NCBI RefSeq assembly: GCF_040183065.1
Contig: NC_091127.1
Span: 20,622,891-20,686,890 of the forward strand
From: Periplaneta americana
Lineage: Eukaryota > Arthropoda > Insecta > Blattodea > Blattidae
Reading direction: 5' to 3'
DNA: 64,000 bases
The position numbers and the translations under genes are program-made. Of this stretch, positions 24,276 to 35,017 are shown in pieces (position 1 is the stretch's first letter; each line of letters begins with the position of its first letter). Under the pieces are notes generated by a model, which ran no database searches, was not told the DNA's origin, and worked only from the letters and a program-made list of their open reading frames with translations.

Positions 24276-27200
24276 GTATGGACTTAAATTCTACACATAT
24301 TCATCAATTTAATGTACTTATTGTGGTATCTATTTCACACCACCTCATTCTAGTGTCGAGTTCAAGAAAGCATGGGGCTCTACCTTCCTGATCCCCCCCC
24401 CAAGTGCCTTTATACCATGTGAAGGGGCTACCTTTACCTCTATTGGTATCGATTTCAACTCTTACTTCTTTTCACAATTTCAAATTTATTAGAATACTAA
24501 TCAGTAGACTTCGTGGAATTGCCACGAGAATCGTAAGGTTTACTACGCATGCGGTATAGACTATATGAGAAGGGGACGTGCAACGGATGGAGTATGCCTC
24601 TGATGTAAACACTGAGCAGTATACTGCGGTTACAATAAAACCTGTATTCTGCAGTCAAGAAATATAATGAATGATCATTGAAGTAGGAAATTTCTAAACA
24701 TGTAAATACACAATTATTTTGTAGTGAGATATATTAACTCTTAAAATGTAATGTAAGATACTCACATCATCCTTGAATATGTGCATTGCAGTGAAGAGTT
24801 ACGTACATTTTGAGCGACTGCAAAGTAACCTCCTCCGATGGTCACTCAAACAGTTTTTATATTGGGAAAATGTACGTTCAACATCACACGATGTAATAGG
24901 TGCATATTTGAAGAACGGAAAGTCACTGCTTTTTAGTACACCAACCTCAGACATCTTGTCGTGACCTGATAGTACATCATTTATAATACGAAGCTGTGAA
25001 TAGACAGTATTTTCAGCAATAATGTTTCTCAACTTACATTTCACTTTTTCTGAAATTAGTGAATTGTTATTTTGGATAACGGTTTGTGATACTTTATACA
25101 CTATATTAAGGGCTTCTGAGAGTTGTACTGGCTGCGGGGGTAAGGGTATTCTAGGGGCAATTGTTTGGAACAGCAACACTCTCATTGCAGTATGTTTGAT
25201 TGAATTCTTGTCTGCACTGAACAAATGTTAAGCTTTGACTATTCCAACCACAGTAATGCAAAAACAAGTGCTTACGTAGGTATACATTATCTGTAGCTGC
25301 TCTATCTATTTGGACCGGTCACATCTCTTAACATGAACTGCTTATACTACGAGACCGGGCGGTCGCTCACCTCCTCTATACTACCGTACATCGGCAACCT
25401 GATTGCATGCTGCGTGTGGCAATTCAACGAAGTCTACTAATCAATATTTACAATCAGTTGAAGTGCTTGCTTTTTAAATAATTTATTATTGGAAGATGCT
25501 AATTTTGAATGTTTTTAAAGGAAGTTATATAATCACGCGCCGAAAATTGAGCCGTGCCTTACTCCTGCTTAAGAACTGATACTTATCATGTGGTTCTTGG
25601 TATGTCTTGCAGATTAATGTGCTACATTTATGTTTCAGAAGGGGGTCCTGTCTCATTCGTGATACCTCTTGAAGGTGCCAAAGACAAGTTTGTTATTTCT
25701 GTGGGGCGAAATGTATCAATAATGACGTGGGATGGTGAGAGTGACACTCCTGCAGATGTGAAGCATGTCTGCACAATCGACACTGACAAAGAATCGCTCA
25801 ATAATAGACTGAACGATGGAAAGGCAGACCCTACTGGCAGGCTTTGGGCAGGTACTATATCTTCTGTACTTGCATTTTTTTACACAGGAATTAGATGTAA
25901 AAGGTTCGTTACTATGGAGATATTAAGCAGAGATATAATAATAATCCGTGGCGCTACAGCCCGTTAAGGGCCTAGACCGACCAGCCGGCTGCTGACCTCA
26001 CGCCCACATGCCGAAGCAGAGGTGGAAGATCATCCAACCAGAATGGAGGTATCGTGTGGTTAGCACGATGATCCCCCCAGCCGTTATAGCTGGTATTCGC
26101 AACCGGATTTCGCTACCTATCGTAGCTCCCCAAGTGCATCACGATGCTGGGTGGGCACCGGTCCCATACACTGACCGAAATTTCATGAGAAAATTTCTTT
26201 TCCCATGAGGACTCGAACCAGCGCGCATTCCGTAACGCGAGTCCTAGGCGGGATGCCTTAGACCGCGACGCCATGGCGCGGGACAAGCAGATATATACCC
26301 ATGAGAAATCCATTTTATTTCATTTATTTCTAAACATTCATCCTATTTTGAGCTTCGTTAATATAATATCAATCTCGAGCATTTGAAATAATAAAATATT
26401 ACAAGTTTCAAGTACCTACCTAGCTGTACTTGGTCTGTACATTAATTTTAACTAAAAACTTTATTAATTCAATGGAAATAATATTAATTTTTATTGCCGA
26501 TATATAGTTGTATACATACATACATACATACATACATACATACATACATACATAATATTAATGCCAATTAAATTTTACACATACATACTTGGTTAGGTAC
26601 TTCAATGTATTAATTACTCTGCTAAACATAAGATTTGTGTATATATACATGAAGTTTTCATGAATTTGTTTTACATTAGGAACAATGGGTCCAGATATTG
26701 GTTCTGCTTCTGAATTTCCGCCTGAGGTCGGATCACTGTACAGCTTCTCTAAAGACTGGAATGCAACAAAACACCTGACCAAGATAACGATTTCCAACGG
26801 ACTGGCTTGGACTGAAGATCAGAAGCTAATGTATTATATCGACTCACCAACTAGAAAGATTTACGTTTTCGACTTCGACGCCAAAAACGGAAAAATTTGT
26901 AAGTATCTTATATACTCCCAATTTTTTAAAATTAATTAATATCTGTATTTATAAAATTATAACTCCAATGGAGGACTTTTTCGGACAGACTATTAAAACT
27001 CAAAACTCTCACTACATCTCGCCAAAATGTAAAAAAATTGTACAAAATTGTAAAAATTGTAGAAAATTACTAAATTGTAAAACTATAAAAATTTGTAAAA
27101 ATTGTAATTGTAATATTGTAAAATGTTGACATGTTCCACATCTTGAAGCTTCATTGCTCATGTAAGATCTATGGAATAAAATAAATGAATGAATGAATGA

Positions 27201-27587
27201 GGGCTATTTGAACTACTCAGGGAAATACAGCAGGAAGTGTCACATATAACTTATTAACTCAGTTATCATTTTGTACGTGATTGAGAAAAAGTGACACAGT
27301 ATCACAGGAATTACATATTTTCCAAAATATGACACTGTCTTAACCACTCTGACGATAATACAATTTCATCTCACAAAACAACAATGCTCAAAGAACCCTC
27401 ACCTTCTCTATAGGTTAGGCATGGAACTACGTCGTTTGAAGGCATAAAATTAAAAATAACTGTTTTATAATATTGTGAGTTTTTTATATTTGCTCCACCT
27501 TACACTTAAGTGGTTTCTGTTTCGATTAGAATTGTGTAAATGGAAACGAGAACTAGGTAGACAATGTATTGCGATGCGTGTGAACTT

Positions 27588-27636
<49 letters not shown>

Positions 27637-29320
27637 GGGAGAGGGGATAGAAGAGTGTACTTCAAATAATTCTGATAATAATTTGCTTGAACAGTGACTT
27701 AGGGTGCTATTCATAGACATTTCGCAGCACGCGCTACGAGCGTACTAAGCTAGCCCCGGCTATCCACTGGTTACTAGTACAGAATTCAAATCATATCCTA
27801 TCGCTAACACTGGTTTATGAATACGAAAAACGCTGATCATCCACCGGAAGCCCGCGCTAAAAATGTCTATGAATACGGCCCTTGGTGACTACGTAATATT
27901 ATTTTATAATGAGAAAACATGGCATTTGTAATGACAACGTTTAATTTGAAAAGTTTAAGATATTGTCTGACAAAACTTTATTAGGCCTATAAGAAAAAAT
28001 GATCACTGAATGAACTATTAAGTTATTAAAATTAAATAAATAACGACTTCACTGTGATAATATTCTAAATTATGTTGTTATGGCCGATTATACCTAATTA
28101 TAGTCGGGATGAACACTACCGATACTTATCTTTATAATTCAACAATAATAGTTGCTATAGTCGCGACGCTGTTATTCCCGGCGTGACTCCTCCTCTTTGC
28201 TTACGTCTTAGGAAGTCAAGGCTCTATAAAGTCTAGGTAGGTAATCGAAAAATCGAAAGAGATTTGGGAGGACAAATTTAAAAGGTACGCAAGAAGCGTC
28301 CTTGCAAGAGGTTGGGGTCTGTACAAAACTAAATATGTGAGCTCCAAGCCTGTTGGCCACTAGTCTCACTCCGGGTTACGCTGCTCCACTGAAGTAACTC
28401 TAGAAAATTTTGAAGGGGAAGCCGAAATTCTAGGTAGGTAGTATCGTTCGCCATTTTTGTTCTTTCGTTGCCGAGCTACCATAGGAGGAATCTATTTGCC
28501 ACACCATTAAACATTATAATGTCGTAGCTCCTATGACAATAAATCAAACGCACTGTAATTCAGCAAATAATTGAGCGGCAAATAACGTATTCGTGTGCTT
28601 TCTGCGAACGCCAACGAAAGAGCCAAAATGGTGGGCGATTATAGTAAGTATTTATCGAGCCTTAAGAAATGAAAAAAACGTCTTCATCAGCGAATCACAA
28701 GACGTACACGTTTAAATGTAGCCGACCTGCAACGCGATTGGCTGCCGGAAATTAGAGCGACGGGACTACAGTATAAGAGAGTAAAATTAGATTTTATGCG
28801 CGAATAGAAAGTTTGGTGCCCGAGGCGAAGCCAGAGTGATAATTTCCACGAGCGCTAAAACCTGTTTACTCTCGTGTGCTGTACAATATTTTATCCATTA
28901 CTGGTATCTAAATTTAATTTTAAATTGTACGCTTTTCTTTGTAATGTTTGTGAAATGGTTATAAATGAATGAATGTATGGATGGATTTTATGGTCGCTAA
29001 TTTGTTGGTTGTCAAGGAAAAAGTTTTTAATTCACAGCAGTGAATAATCTGGTGTTGTCTTGGTTACATTTATTGTGTATTTGTGTGTGAAAACACATTT
29101 ATCCTATTTTAACTGTTGTTCCAGCAAACAAAAGAACAGCTTTTGACTACGAGGTAAATGGTGTTGAAGGATTACCTGATGGCATGACAATTGACACTGA
29201 AGGAAAACTATGGGTTGCTTGCTTTAACGGGAGTAAGGTAATGCATATTTATTACAAAATAATGCGTAACAACAAATTTACAGTAGCTGTATTAGTAGCA
29301 GTAGCAGTAGCAGTAGCAGT

Positions 29321-29399
<79 letters not shown>

Positions 29400-32001
29400 A
29401 TCAGTCAGTAATGTCAAGTAATAAACCTATTTGCCTATTGCAGTTGGCTTACATCTCTATAGAACCCTTCTTCTTTATCGAAGTACCAGTATGTAGCAAA
29501 CTACCTGTCTACTTGTCTTGTTAAGACGGAGACTTCCATCCCTTTCACAGTACATGTTGCAGCTACGAGCAGTTATGTTTGTACTGGATCAGTCGCGTGG
29601 ATTTGGTCATTTGTAACGACCCCAACGAGCAAAGTGTCCTTTCGCTCCCCCCACCCCACTATCCTTTGTTTACCCGAAGAAGAAGATAGAATGATACTGT
29701 GAGATATTCAACCTCAACAACTGAAAAAAATTCCACGTTATGCCTCTATTGATTATACGTTGTTTATTATTACAAATACTCAACTGTAGGTACCGATACT
29801 AATTTATCTGGATATTAATATATTCTTTATTAATATATTAATTTATCTTCTGAAGAGGTGGAAAAATTCAAATACCTGAGAGCAACAGTAACAAATATAA
29901 ATGATACTCGGGAGGAAATTAAACACAGAATAAATATGGGAAATGCCTGTTATTATTCGGTTGAGAAGCTTTTATCATCCAGTCTACTGTAAAAAAATCT
30001 GAAAGTTAGAATTTATAAAACAGTTATATTACCGGTTGTTCTTTATGGTTGTGAAACTTGGACTCTGACTTTGAGATAGGAACATAGGTTAAGTGTGTTT
30101 GAGAATAAGGTGCTTAGGAAAATATTTGGGGCTAAGAGGGATGAAGTTACAGGAGAATGGAGAAAGTTACACAACACAGAACTGCACGCATTGTATTCTT
30201 CACCTGACATAATTAGGAACATTAAATCCAGACGTTTGAGATGGGCAGGGCATGTAGCACGTATGGGCGAATCCAGAAATGCACATAGAGTGTTATTTGG
30301 AAGGTCGGAGGGGAAATGACCTTCGGGGAGGCCAAGACGTAGATGGGAGGATAATATTAAAATGGATTTGAGGGCGGTGGGATATGATGATAGAGAATGG
30401 ATTAATCTTGCTCAGGATAGGGACCAATGGCGGGCTTATGTGAGGGCGGCAATGAACCTCCGGGTTCCTTAAAAGCCAGTAAGTAAGTATTAATATATTC
30501 TTTCCATATTTGATTAACTGATATTTCTACGGTTGTGATATGACGTGTCTCTCTTCCGTGAAGTCACATGCGAGCAGAAAATGGCATGCTAGAAGTTATT
30601 AAAATAATGCTATAGCAATAATGTTCGTGCTGACAAATACGGTGTTAGGATTTAGTTGGATGGGAATATTGTTGAGCTGTGTGCACCATTTGTAATGGAG
30701 TCTTTAATTGTTTGTTATTATATTCAATTCTAAAGGCTGCAGTTGAAAGTTTTGAGGTTGAGTTTTTAAAAGTCGACTTTGCAAATTTGAGATATGTTAC
30801 ACACTTTACTTCCTCACTATCTTATATACCGCATTTACTCGAATATTTCACGCACTTTTTCCCGCAATTTCGATCTATAAATTAAGGGTGCGTGAATTAA
30901 GCGAGGAATTTCACAAGCTGGTATTTTTAAGGGCAAAAATGACAAAACTACCAGTTCCCTTACATATCCTACTAACTTGTCTTCAAGATCAGGGAAATTT
31001 CCACCTTTTGGCCCACGAAATGCTTTCCTTGATGCATTTGTTTCTTGAAGAGCTTGTTTTTGTTTCCTCCAGTAGCGAATATTAAATTCTGGAACTGTGA
31101 ATTCACGCCCAGCTGCTCTGTTGCCATGTGTTTCTGCATACGCAATAACTTTTAATTTGAAGGACGCAGTATGACTCATATCGGGATTTACCATTCATTG
31201 TTAAAACTTTTAACAGACGGCTTTTGACAGGTTTCCCTTTTCGAGTCTCAAACTCAACTGATGCGATCCAACACAAAGCTTTCAAACGACCCCCATTCAA
31301 ATGATAGGGGGAGGTCAATACCCTATACCGGTATTTTTAAAGGACTTTCATAGACGAGAAGGGTGCGCCTGTAACAGGTAGCTGTCCGGTCCCTAATACT
31401 GCTATGCACTCTCTCGTTACGGCATTTAAGATACCGTGCATTCAGGGCTCGTCAACATAACACACCTCACTACTTCAAGTTTCAGTATGTACTTGTTACA
31501 GTATTTCACGAATATTAAATGCGTGAAATACACGAGGAAATTAATTTATTAAATTATATAGTAAATAATTTGGGTGCGTGAAATATGCCATGGCGTGAAT
31601 TACGCGAGTAAATACGATATATAGTATTCGGCAGCACAGATTAAATATACTCACAATAGTAAAAGTACTCGTAGTGGTAACAGTAACAGTAACAAAAGTG
31701 CATGTTCATGTGATAGGTATTTATTGCAGTTTCCACAATTGAGTAATCAAGTAAACACTGTTGTTTACAGGTGATTCGTGTGGATCCCTTAACAGGAAAG
31801 CTTCTGTCAGAAGTTGAAATTCCTTCGACACAAGTAACATCTGTTACAATTGGAGGACCTCAACTTGATGAGCTGTACGTCACTAGTGCAAATGTCCTTC
31901 TGAGTGAAGAACATCTGAAAAAGTATCCACTATCTGGCGCCACCTTCCGTGTCACGGGTGTTGGCGTGAAAGGATATCCAGGCCAGAATGTCAAGTTGTG
32001 A
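24116..32001 (+). CDS. RGN: regucalcin (SMP-30/gluconolactonase family), copy 2, five coding exons
   Basis: Coding exons 24116-24275, 25639-25851, 26680-26898, 29125-29237 and 31771-32001 join to 936 nt (311 residues plus stop). All introns have GT..AG ends; phases are 1, 1, 1, 0. The protein matches regucalcin throughout. Predicted metal ligands by alignment with vertebrate SMP-30 are E17 (GEGPHWD), N112 (RLNDGKADP), N164 (SNGLAW) and D216 (LPDGM). Vertebrate family members are about 299 residues. Known roles are cytosolic calcium binding and hydrolysis of sugar lactones; insect homologues include the anterior fat body protein and the Drosophila cold-acclimation gene Dca. The sequence GACACATAAGG before the ATG follows an acceptor, so a 5' untranslated exon lies upstream. 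Introns are filled with hAT, SINE, LINE and pogo-like insertions, none interrupting coding sequence. Confidence 0.93.
24504..25434 (-). mobile_element. hAT-derived element in intron 1 of copy 2
   Basis: The inverted ends GTAGACTTCGTGGAATTGCC and CAATTCAACGAAGTC lie inside the direct repeat TACTAATCA (24495-24503 and 25435-25443). The duplication length is ambiguous between 6 and 9 bp because it overlaps the terminal repeat; 8 bp would fit hAT. It carries a frameshifted transposase remnant on the minus strand. Confidence 0.7.
24780..25224 (-). pseudogene. hAT (CGGBP1-like) transposase remnant
   Basis: The minus-strand frame includes [19 protein letters not shown], close to [17 protein letters not shown] of the intact transposase at 16988-18472, and [10 protein letters not shown] corresponding to [10 protein letters not shown]. 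The long segment between them is shortened, and a frameshift follows SDHRRR, after which [14 protein letters not shown] continues the alignment in another frame. The zinc finger and first two catalytic residues are absent. Confidence 0.8.
25639..25851 (+). CDS. RGN: regucalcin copy 2, coding exon 2
   Basis: Acceptor TTATGTTTCAG ends at 25638; the donor is TGGGCAG|GTACTA at 25852. It encodes [20 protein letters not shown] to [16 protein letters not shown], which includes N112. Same length as in copy 3. Confidence 0.93.
25938..26284 (-). repeat. tRNA-derived SINE, about 350 bp
   Basis: On the minus strand the tRNA-like head begins TCCCGCGCCATGGCGTCGCG and carries the B box GGTTCGAGTCC; the tail ends at GCCACGGATTATTAT. 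Imperfect flanking repeats AAGCAGAGATATA (25925-25937) and AAGCAGATATATA (26285-26297) look like the target duplication. It lies in intron 2 of copy 2. A decayed fragment of the same family is at 53735-53870. Confidence 0.82.
26516..26552. repeat. (CATA)n microsatellite
   Basis: Tandem CATA units in intron 2 of regucalcin copy 2. Confidence 0.9.
26680..26898 (+). CDS. RGN: regucalcin copy 2, coding exon 3
   Basis: Acceptor TTACATTAG ends at 26679; the donor is AAAATTT|GTAAGT at 26899. It encodes [20 protein letters not shown] to [10 protein letters not shown] and contains N164 in [11 protein letters not shown]. Confidence 0.93.
26969..27199 (+). mobile_element. LINE 3' end with (AATG)n tail
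   Basis: A low-complexity TTGTAAAA region followed by GACATGTTCCACATCTTGAA, CTCATGTAAGATCTATGG and AATAAAATAAATGAATGAATG. This layout resembles the 3' untranslated end of Jockey/CR1-type elements. No coding part remains. Confidence 0.5.
27590..27634. repeat. 45-nt poly(A) run
   Basis: Uninterrupted A tract in intron 3 of copy 2. It could be a retroposon tail or an assembly-sensitive homopolymer. The lysine- or phenylalanine-rich frames over it are artefacts. Confidence 0.95.
27702..27881. mobile_element. MITE with GGGTGCTATTCATAGACA ends, TTA target
   Basis: The left end GGGTGCTATTCATAGACATT and the inverted right end AATGTCTATGAATACGGCCC are flanked by TTA (27699-27701) and TTG (27882-27884). 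Its relative at 48365-48523 has TTA on both sides. A 3-bp TWA target is typical of PIF/Harbinger. Lies in intron 3 of copy 2. Confidence 0.8.
27885..28440. other. unassigned intronic sequence
   Basis: The motif TCTAGGTAGGTA occurs at 28231 and 28429. Nothing else was recognised. Confidence 0.4.
28441..28646. mobile_element. inverted-repeat MITE
   Basis: The left arm GTATCGTTCGCCATTTTTGT + TCTTTCGTTG pairs with the right arm CAACGAAAGAGCCAAAATGG + TGGGCGATTATAG. The arms are about 33 bp with several mismatches. The target duplication is unclear. Confidence 0.55.
28647..29124. other. end of intron 3 of copy 2
   Basis: A short (AATG)n-like run near 28966-28976 may be another LINE tail. The acceptor TGTTGTTCCAG ends at 29124. 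Confidence 0.45.
29125..29237 (+). CDS. RGN: regucalcin copy 2, coding exon 4
   Basis: Acceptor TTGTTCCAG ends at 29124; the donor is GGGAGTAAG|GTAATG at 29238. It encodes [20 protein letters not shown] to CFNGSK and contains D216 in LPDGM. Phase 0 at its end, matching exon 5. Confidence 0.93.
29294..29400. repeat. (GCA/GTA)n microsatellite
   Basis: About 107 bp of GTA and GCA repeats beginning some 55 nt after the donor of exon 4 of copy 2. Confidence 0.93.
29402..29812. other. unassigned intronic sequence
   Basis: No feature recognised. Confidence 0.4.
29829..30487 (+). mobile_element. 5'-truncated RTE-like LINE with 16-bp TSD
   Basis: TATTAATATATTCTTT stands on both sides (29813-29828 and 30488-30503). 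The element begins within the region after the reverse transcriptase active site ([10 protein letters not shown]) and ends at the C-terminal RVP stop and a short TAAG tail. Stops and frameshifts disrupt the frame: TAA replaces a lysine codon near 29990, TAG lies in the LREEHR region near 30077, and TGA follows EGK at 30317. Confidence 0.92.
30095..30475 (+). pseudogene. RTE-like C-terminal coding remnant
   Basis: The frame from 30095 encodes [20 protein letters not shown] and [20 protein letters not shown], then meets TGA at 30317-30319 where related copies read [13 protein letters not shown]. Alignment resumes downstream to AAMNLRVP. It is a dead fragment within the copy at 29829-30487. Confidence 0.88.
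30827..31619 (-). mobile_element. pogo/Tigger-like element, deleted
   Basis: The left end TACCGCATTTACTCGAATAT and the inverted right end TTACGCGAGTAAATACGATA share the core CG(C/T)ATTTACTCG and nearby TTCACGCAC motifs, with TA next to each. It contains the N-terminal part of a pogo-type transposase. It lies in intron 4 of copy 2. Confidence 0.7.
30835..31194 (-). pseudogene. pogo/Tigger transposase N-terminal fragment
   Basis: A 119-residue minus-strand frame. [20 protein letters not shown] is the N-terminal helix-turn-helix of pogo-type transposases, continuing as YWRKQKQAL and [20 protein letters not shown]. The family continues into a second CENP-B-like helix-turn-helix and a DDE catalytic domain; here the frame runs out into the terminal repeat, so the catalytic part is deleted. 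It is not a host gene. Confidence 0.8.
31771..32001 (+). CDS. RGN: regucalcin copy 2, terminal coding exon
   Basis: Acceptor TTGTTTACAG ends at 31770; stop TGA at 31999-32001. It encodes [20 protein letters not shown] to [14 protein letters not shown], with [14 protein letters not shown] conserved in copy 3. Confidence 0.94.
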   Translation: MIRVDPLTGKLLSEVEIPSTQVTSVTIGGPQLDELYVTSANVLLSEEHLKKYPLSGATFRVTGVGVKGYPGQNVKL

Positions 32002-32300
32002 ACATCTGATTTATTTCTACAAACAGAACGTATTTAAAGATAGTCTGATGTTTGGTTGAGAAGAGTGATTTAAGAAAGAAGTGTGTGTTTTCAAGTGATT
32101 AAATGCAAATTTGTGTGTTCGAAGAACTGAAGTAAAGTAATATTTTGTGGTTTTCACTTTCTTAATATAGAAATGTAATGTATTGTGTTATTGCAAAAAG
32201 TTGATTCTGAGATTTTGTAGAAATGCACGTTTTTGGGCCAAGTATTTTTTGTCGTGCTGTATGTTGGTCTCTGTGTGTGTATTTCTTCTGAATTATTAAA
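32002..32300 (+). terminator. 3' UTR of regucalcin copy 2
   Basis: ATTAAA at 32098-32103 stands at the position of AATAAA (57148-57153) in the related 3' UTR of copy 3. A second ATTAAA lies at 32295-32300. Either could direct polyadenylation. Confidence 0.5.
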
Positions 32301-32457
32301 AGAATTTGGTTTATATCCACTATTTACGAATTAAGTTATCTGGGAATAATGTGCTTTCACATTGCGACAACCTCTTCATTTGACGAAAATTGAGGGGGTC
32401 AGCGCAATAGTGGTCTAAGCGATTTTTTAAATGTAGAAAAAGCAAGTTAAAGTTATA

Positions 32458-33578
32458 CAGGGGCATCATTTTATTTTTATTAACATTTCTAATATTAACC
32501 TGGTTATACCTTTGGCTCAACGATTAAAAACCGGAAACACCGTTTGCTACCCTTTCTACGACTGGAGTTCGATGATACTGGCGTAATATACAAACAAATC
32601 ACTTTACTAGGTATAGGAGGGAAGAAAAGTACATCCATTTACGTAAACTAGGAAATATCGCGATTTTGAGTTTGATAATGTTTATTAGGTTTTTGTTTAA
32701 TCAAAATACAATACAGTATTAATAATGAGTGTTTTTACTCACGAACTGAGCTTTCCATGCGGACATATTCATTATGCAATATAGGCCTATATTATATTGT
32801 CTACAGCACATTAGCATACAATGTAGAGAATGAAGTTAAATTGAAAAATAATCATAATATGGATACTTAAACACATTTTTGAAAATGGTGGCCGTTCATT
32901 TCGATACAGGCTTCAGTTCTAATATGCATATTATCGCACTATAGACTATTGTACCTAATTCCAATTAATTTACCAGTTTCGTCCTTCGTATTAGTAACTC
33001 ATGCCGAAATAATTCTCTACCTCCTCTATAAAAGAGTACCTTACGTATTGTAAATTCAATCTTCACTTCTGCTCGATCCGAAAAGATAAAATTACTCAGA
33101 CATGCTATCTACTGTCCGTCCAAGTGGTTACGTCGCAGCGTCGTAGAAAGGGAGGAAATCACGTGACAGTTAATTACTTAACGAGGCCTTTTATTTAAGT
33201 TATTTTAAACAATTGTATAGGTATAATATTACTTAGACGTCCAATTCCTAACAGAAATTAATGTTCTCAGATAAGAGGTAAGACAGCACAGCCACTAGCA
33301 TTTACAGAGAGGCGAATAGAAGCAGGTGGGGGAAACCGGGATGCGACGTAGGCAAATGAAAAATGATGTAATATTGAAAGCTCTTTCGTCACTGGAAAAC
33401 GCGAACATATTTTTGGAACGTACTGTTTATTATGACAGTAAGGCTACTATGACTGTATATGCGGTCTTGGATCTGTGTGGAGGACGGTTGAACTTCATTA
33501 GTAGAAGGGGTGGTAGTGAAGTACATTAAAAAACTCAGGTACAGTAAAAATTGAAGTAAAAATAAAATTATGTCCCTG
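32458..33578 (+). mobile_element. 1.1-kb TA-flanked DNA element, copy C
   Basis: It begins CAGGGGCATCATTTTATTTT and ends AATAAAATTATGTCCCTG, with TA at 32456-32457 and 33579-33580. It has the same orientation as copy A and is 1121 bp. Confidence 0.87.
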
Positions 33579-33580
33579 TA

Positions 33581-33935
33581 TATGTGATATTTCTTTTAGG
33601 GGAAAAATTTACATGCTTCCTAACAAGCTATATAATGGTGGATTGGTCTATTCCACTTCGTATGGAGATAGTTCACGTCAAAATCAACAGAAGGCTCAAT
33701 ATTTAATTTTTCGCATTGAGGAGGATTAGAGTACTACTGCGCTAACCCCCTCATTATTTCTTCCCAGCCAAGTGAGTTTTGAGTTCTGGAGAAATCTGAG
33801 GGTGCGAGATCTGATGAATACAGGGGGTACAGAAACAATTCGAACCATAGTTCGTAGCAACCGCGGTTGCCAAGTGATTCCATGTTACTGAAATATTATT
33901 TCGAAATTTGCTATAAAAAGTGATAATTATATGAG
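33581..33935. other. unassigned sequence
   Basis: No feature recognised. Confidence 0.4.
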
Positions 33936-34035
33936 GGAAATAGTAGCAGATAATAAAATTTGAGTCTCAATAGACGAAACCAAAAATTCTGCAAACAAGT
34001 CAGTAGCAAACTCCATTGAGTTCATTATGAACATA
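33936..34035 (+). pseudogene. short hAT (CGGBP1-like) transposase remnant with stop
   Basis: Translation from 33938 gives YMREIVADNKI, a TGA, then VSIDETKNSANKSVANSI. It aligns with [20 protein letters not shown] of the intact transposase at 16988-18472; the stop replaces the tryptophan before VSIDET. The rest of the element is unrecognisable. Confidence 0.65.
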
Positions 34036-34239
34036 ATCAATATTACACTCTTGACGCTATTGTAGAATCTTCTCACAATTTGAGAATAAATAATAATTAC
34101 GGTATATGATTCTTCATATAATTTACTATTCGCCGGGCTGATAGGTATGAGTGTACGAGGAAATTGGGTGCCTTTCCGCTGACATATCGAAGAGCAGATA
34201 TCATTGTCATAGACCGAAAAAAAATTGTGGACTCATTCT
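34036..34239. other. unassigned sequence
   Basis: No feature recognised. Confidence 0.4.
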
Positions 34240-34902
34240 AGATCCCACAGACGTTTTGAGCAAGAATTGACATATAAACATAGTTCCTGTTCTCAATATT
34301 TTCAGAGTTACACTAATTTAAAGTTGTTTGTAAAATACGTTTTTTTTTTCTTTAGTTTGAATGTAAAAGAATAATACAAATAGAGACTGAACCATTCAGA
34401 AGTATCATTTCTTTAATTAGCAAGTATTATGAAGCTAAAAATGTGCTGTGAACTCCTTAGTCGCTTCGTACAGACCTCTTTTTCTATTTTTAACTATTAC
34501 ATTATTGTTACGCACTTATCACAACAATTATTACAAATCACAGCACTTCCACCAATTTAATTATTTGCAGTTCAATTTTGCATCCTAATTTACAGTCTTG
34601 GAGAGTTTACAGCACATTTTAAAAAATGTCGCCGTCCGCTTGAGTACACTTGGCCGCACGCTTGTGAACGACACTCGTCGCTCTACGTAACTGCATACGG
34701 CTATCTTTGAATTCCGTAGCGCTCGCGCTGGCTGCTGACTGCACGCTGACCAAGATCACGCGTTCACAGCAATGCGTTCCAATAACGAAACGTAACTATG
34801 TAAATATTGAGAATAGGACCCATGTTTATATGACATTTTTTGCTCAGAATGTCTTCGGAAATAAGATCCGTGAAGGACGGTAAATCCCCATGAATCACCC
34901 TG
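34240..34902 (+). mobile_element. repeat with CACCCTG|TA end (uninterrupted relative of 19000-20402)
   Basis: It aligns, on the opposite strand, with both flanks of the nested insertion at 19209-20221, and its right end (GGTAAATCCCCATGAATCAC + CCTG + TA) matches 20402. Both outer parts carry inverted versions of the same segment (ATGTTTATATGACATT), so it has long, decayed terminal repeats. Confidence 0.65.
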
Positions 34903-35017
34903 TATATTACATTTTAAAATAGATGGAATAAGTGATTACCTGTATTAATAATTCCATTTTCATTTGCGGTAAATAATTGTTGCTTCCTGTCATCGCTTTA
35001 TGTTCTACTTTCACCCA

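Noticed and set aside
24116-24391. Single-exon regucalcin fragment ending at 24391
   Set aside because: Similarity stops exactly at the GT donor at 24276, and the next exon joins in phase 1, so the extension is intronic.
25554-25967. 137-residue single-exon protein
   Set aside because: Only 25639-25851 is coding by comparison with copy 3; the rest of the frame extends into introns past consensus splice sites.
32458-33578. Apparent conserved small protein (SSLENANIFLER... / ...FISRRGGSEVH) in the 1.1-kb TA elements
   Set aside because: Between copies the spacing changes and frames shift, and open frames appear on both strands. The conservation is of DNA, as expected for copies of one element.
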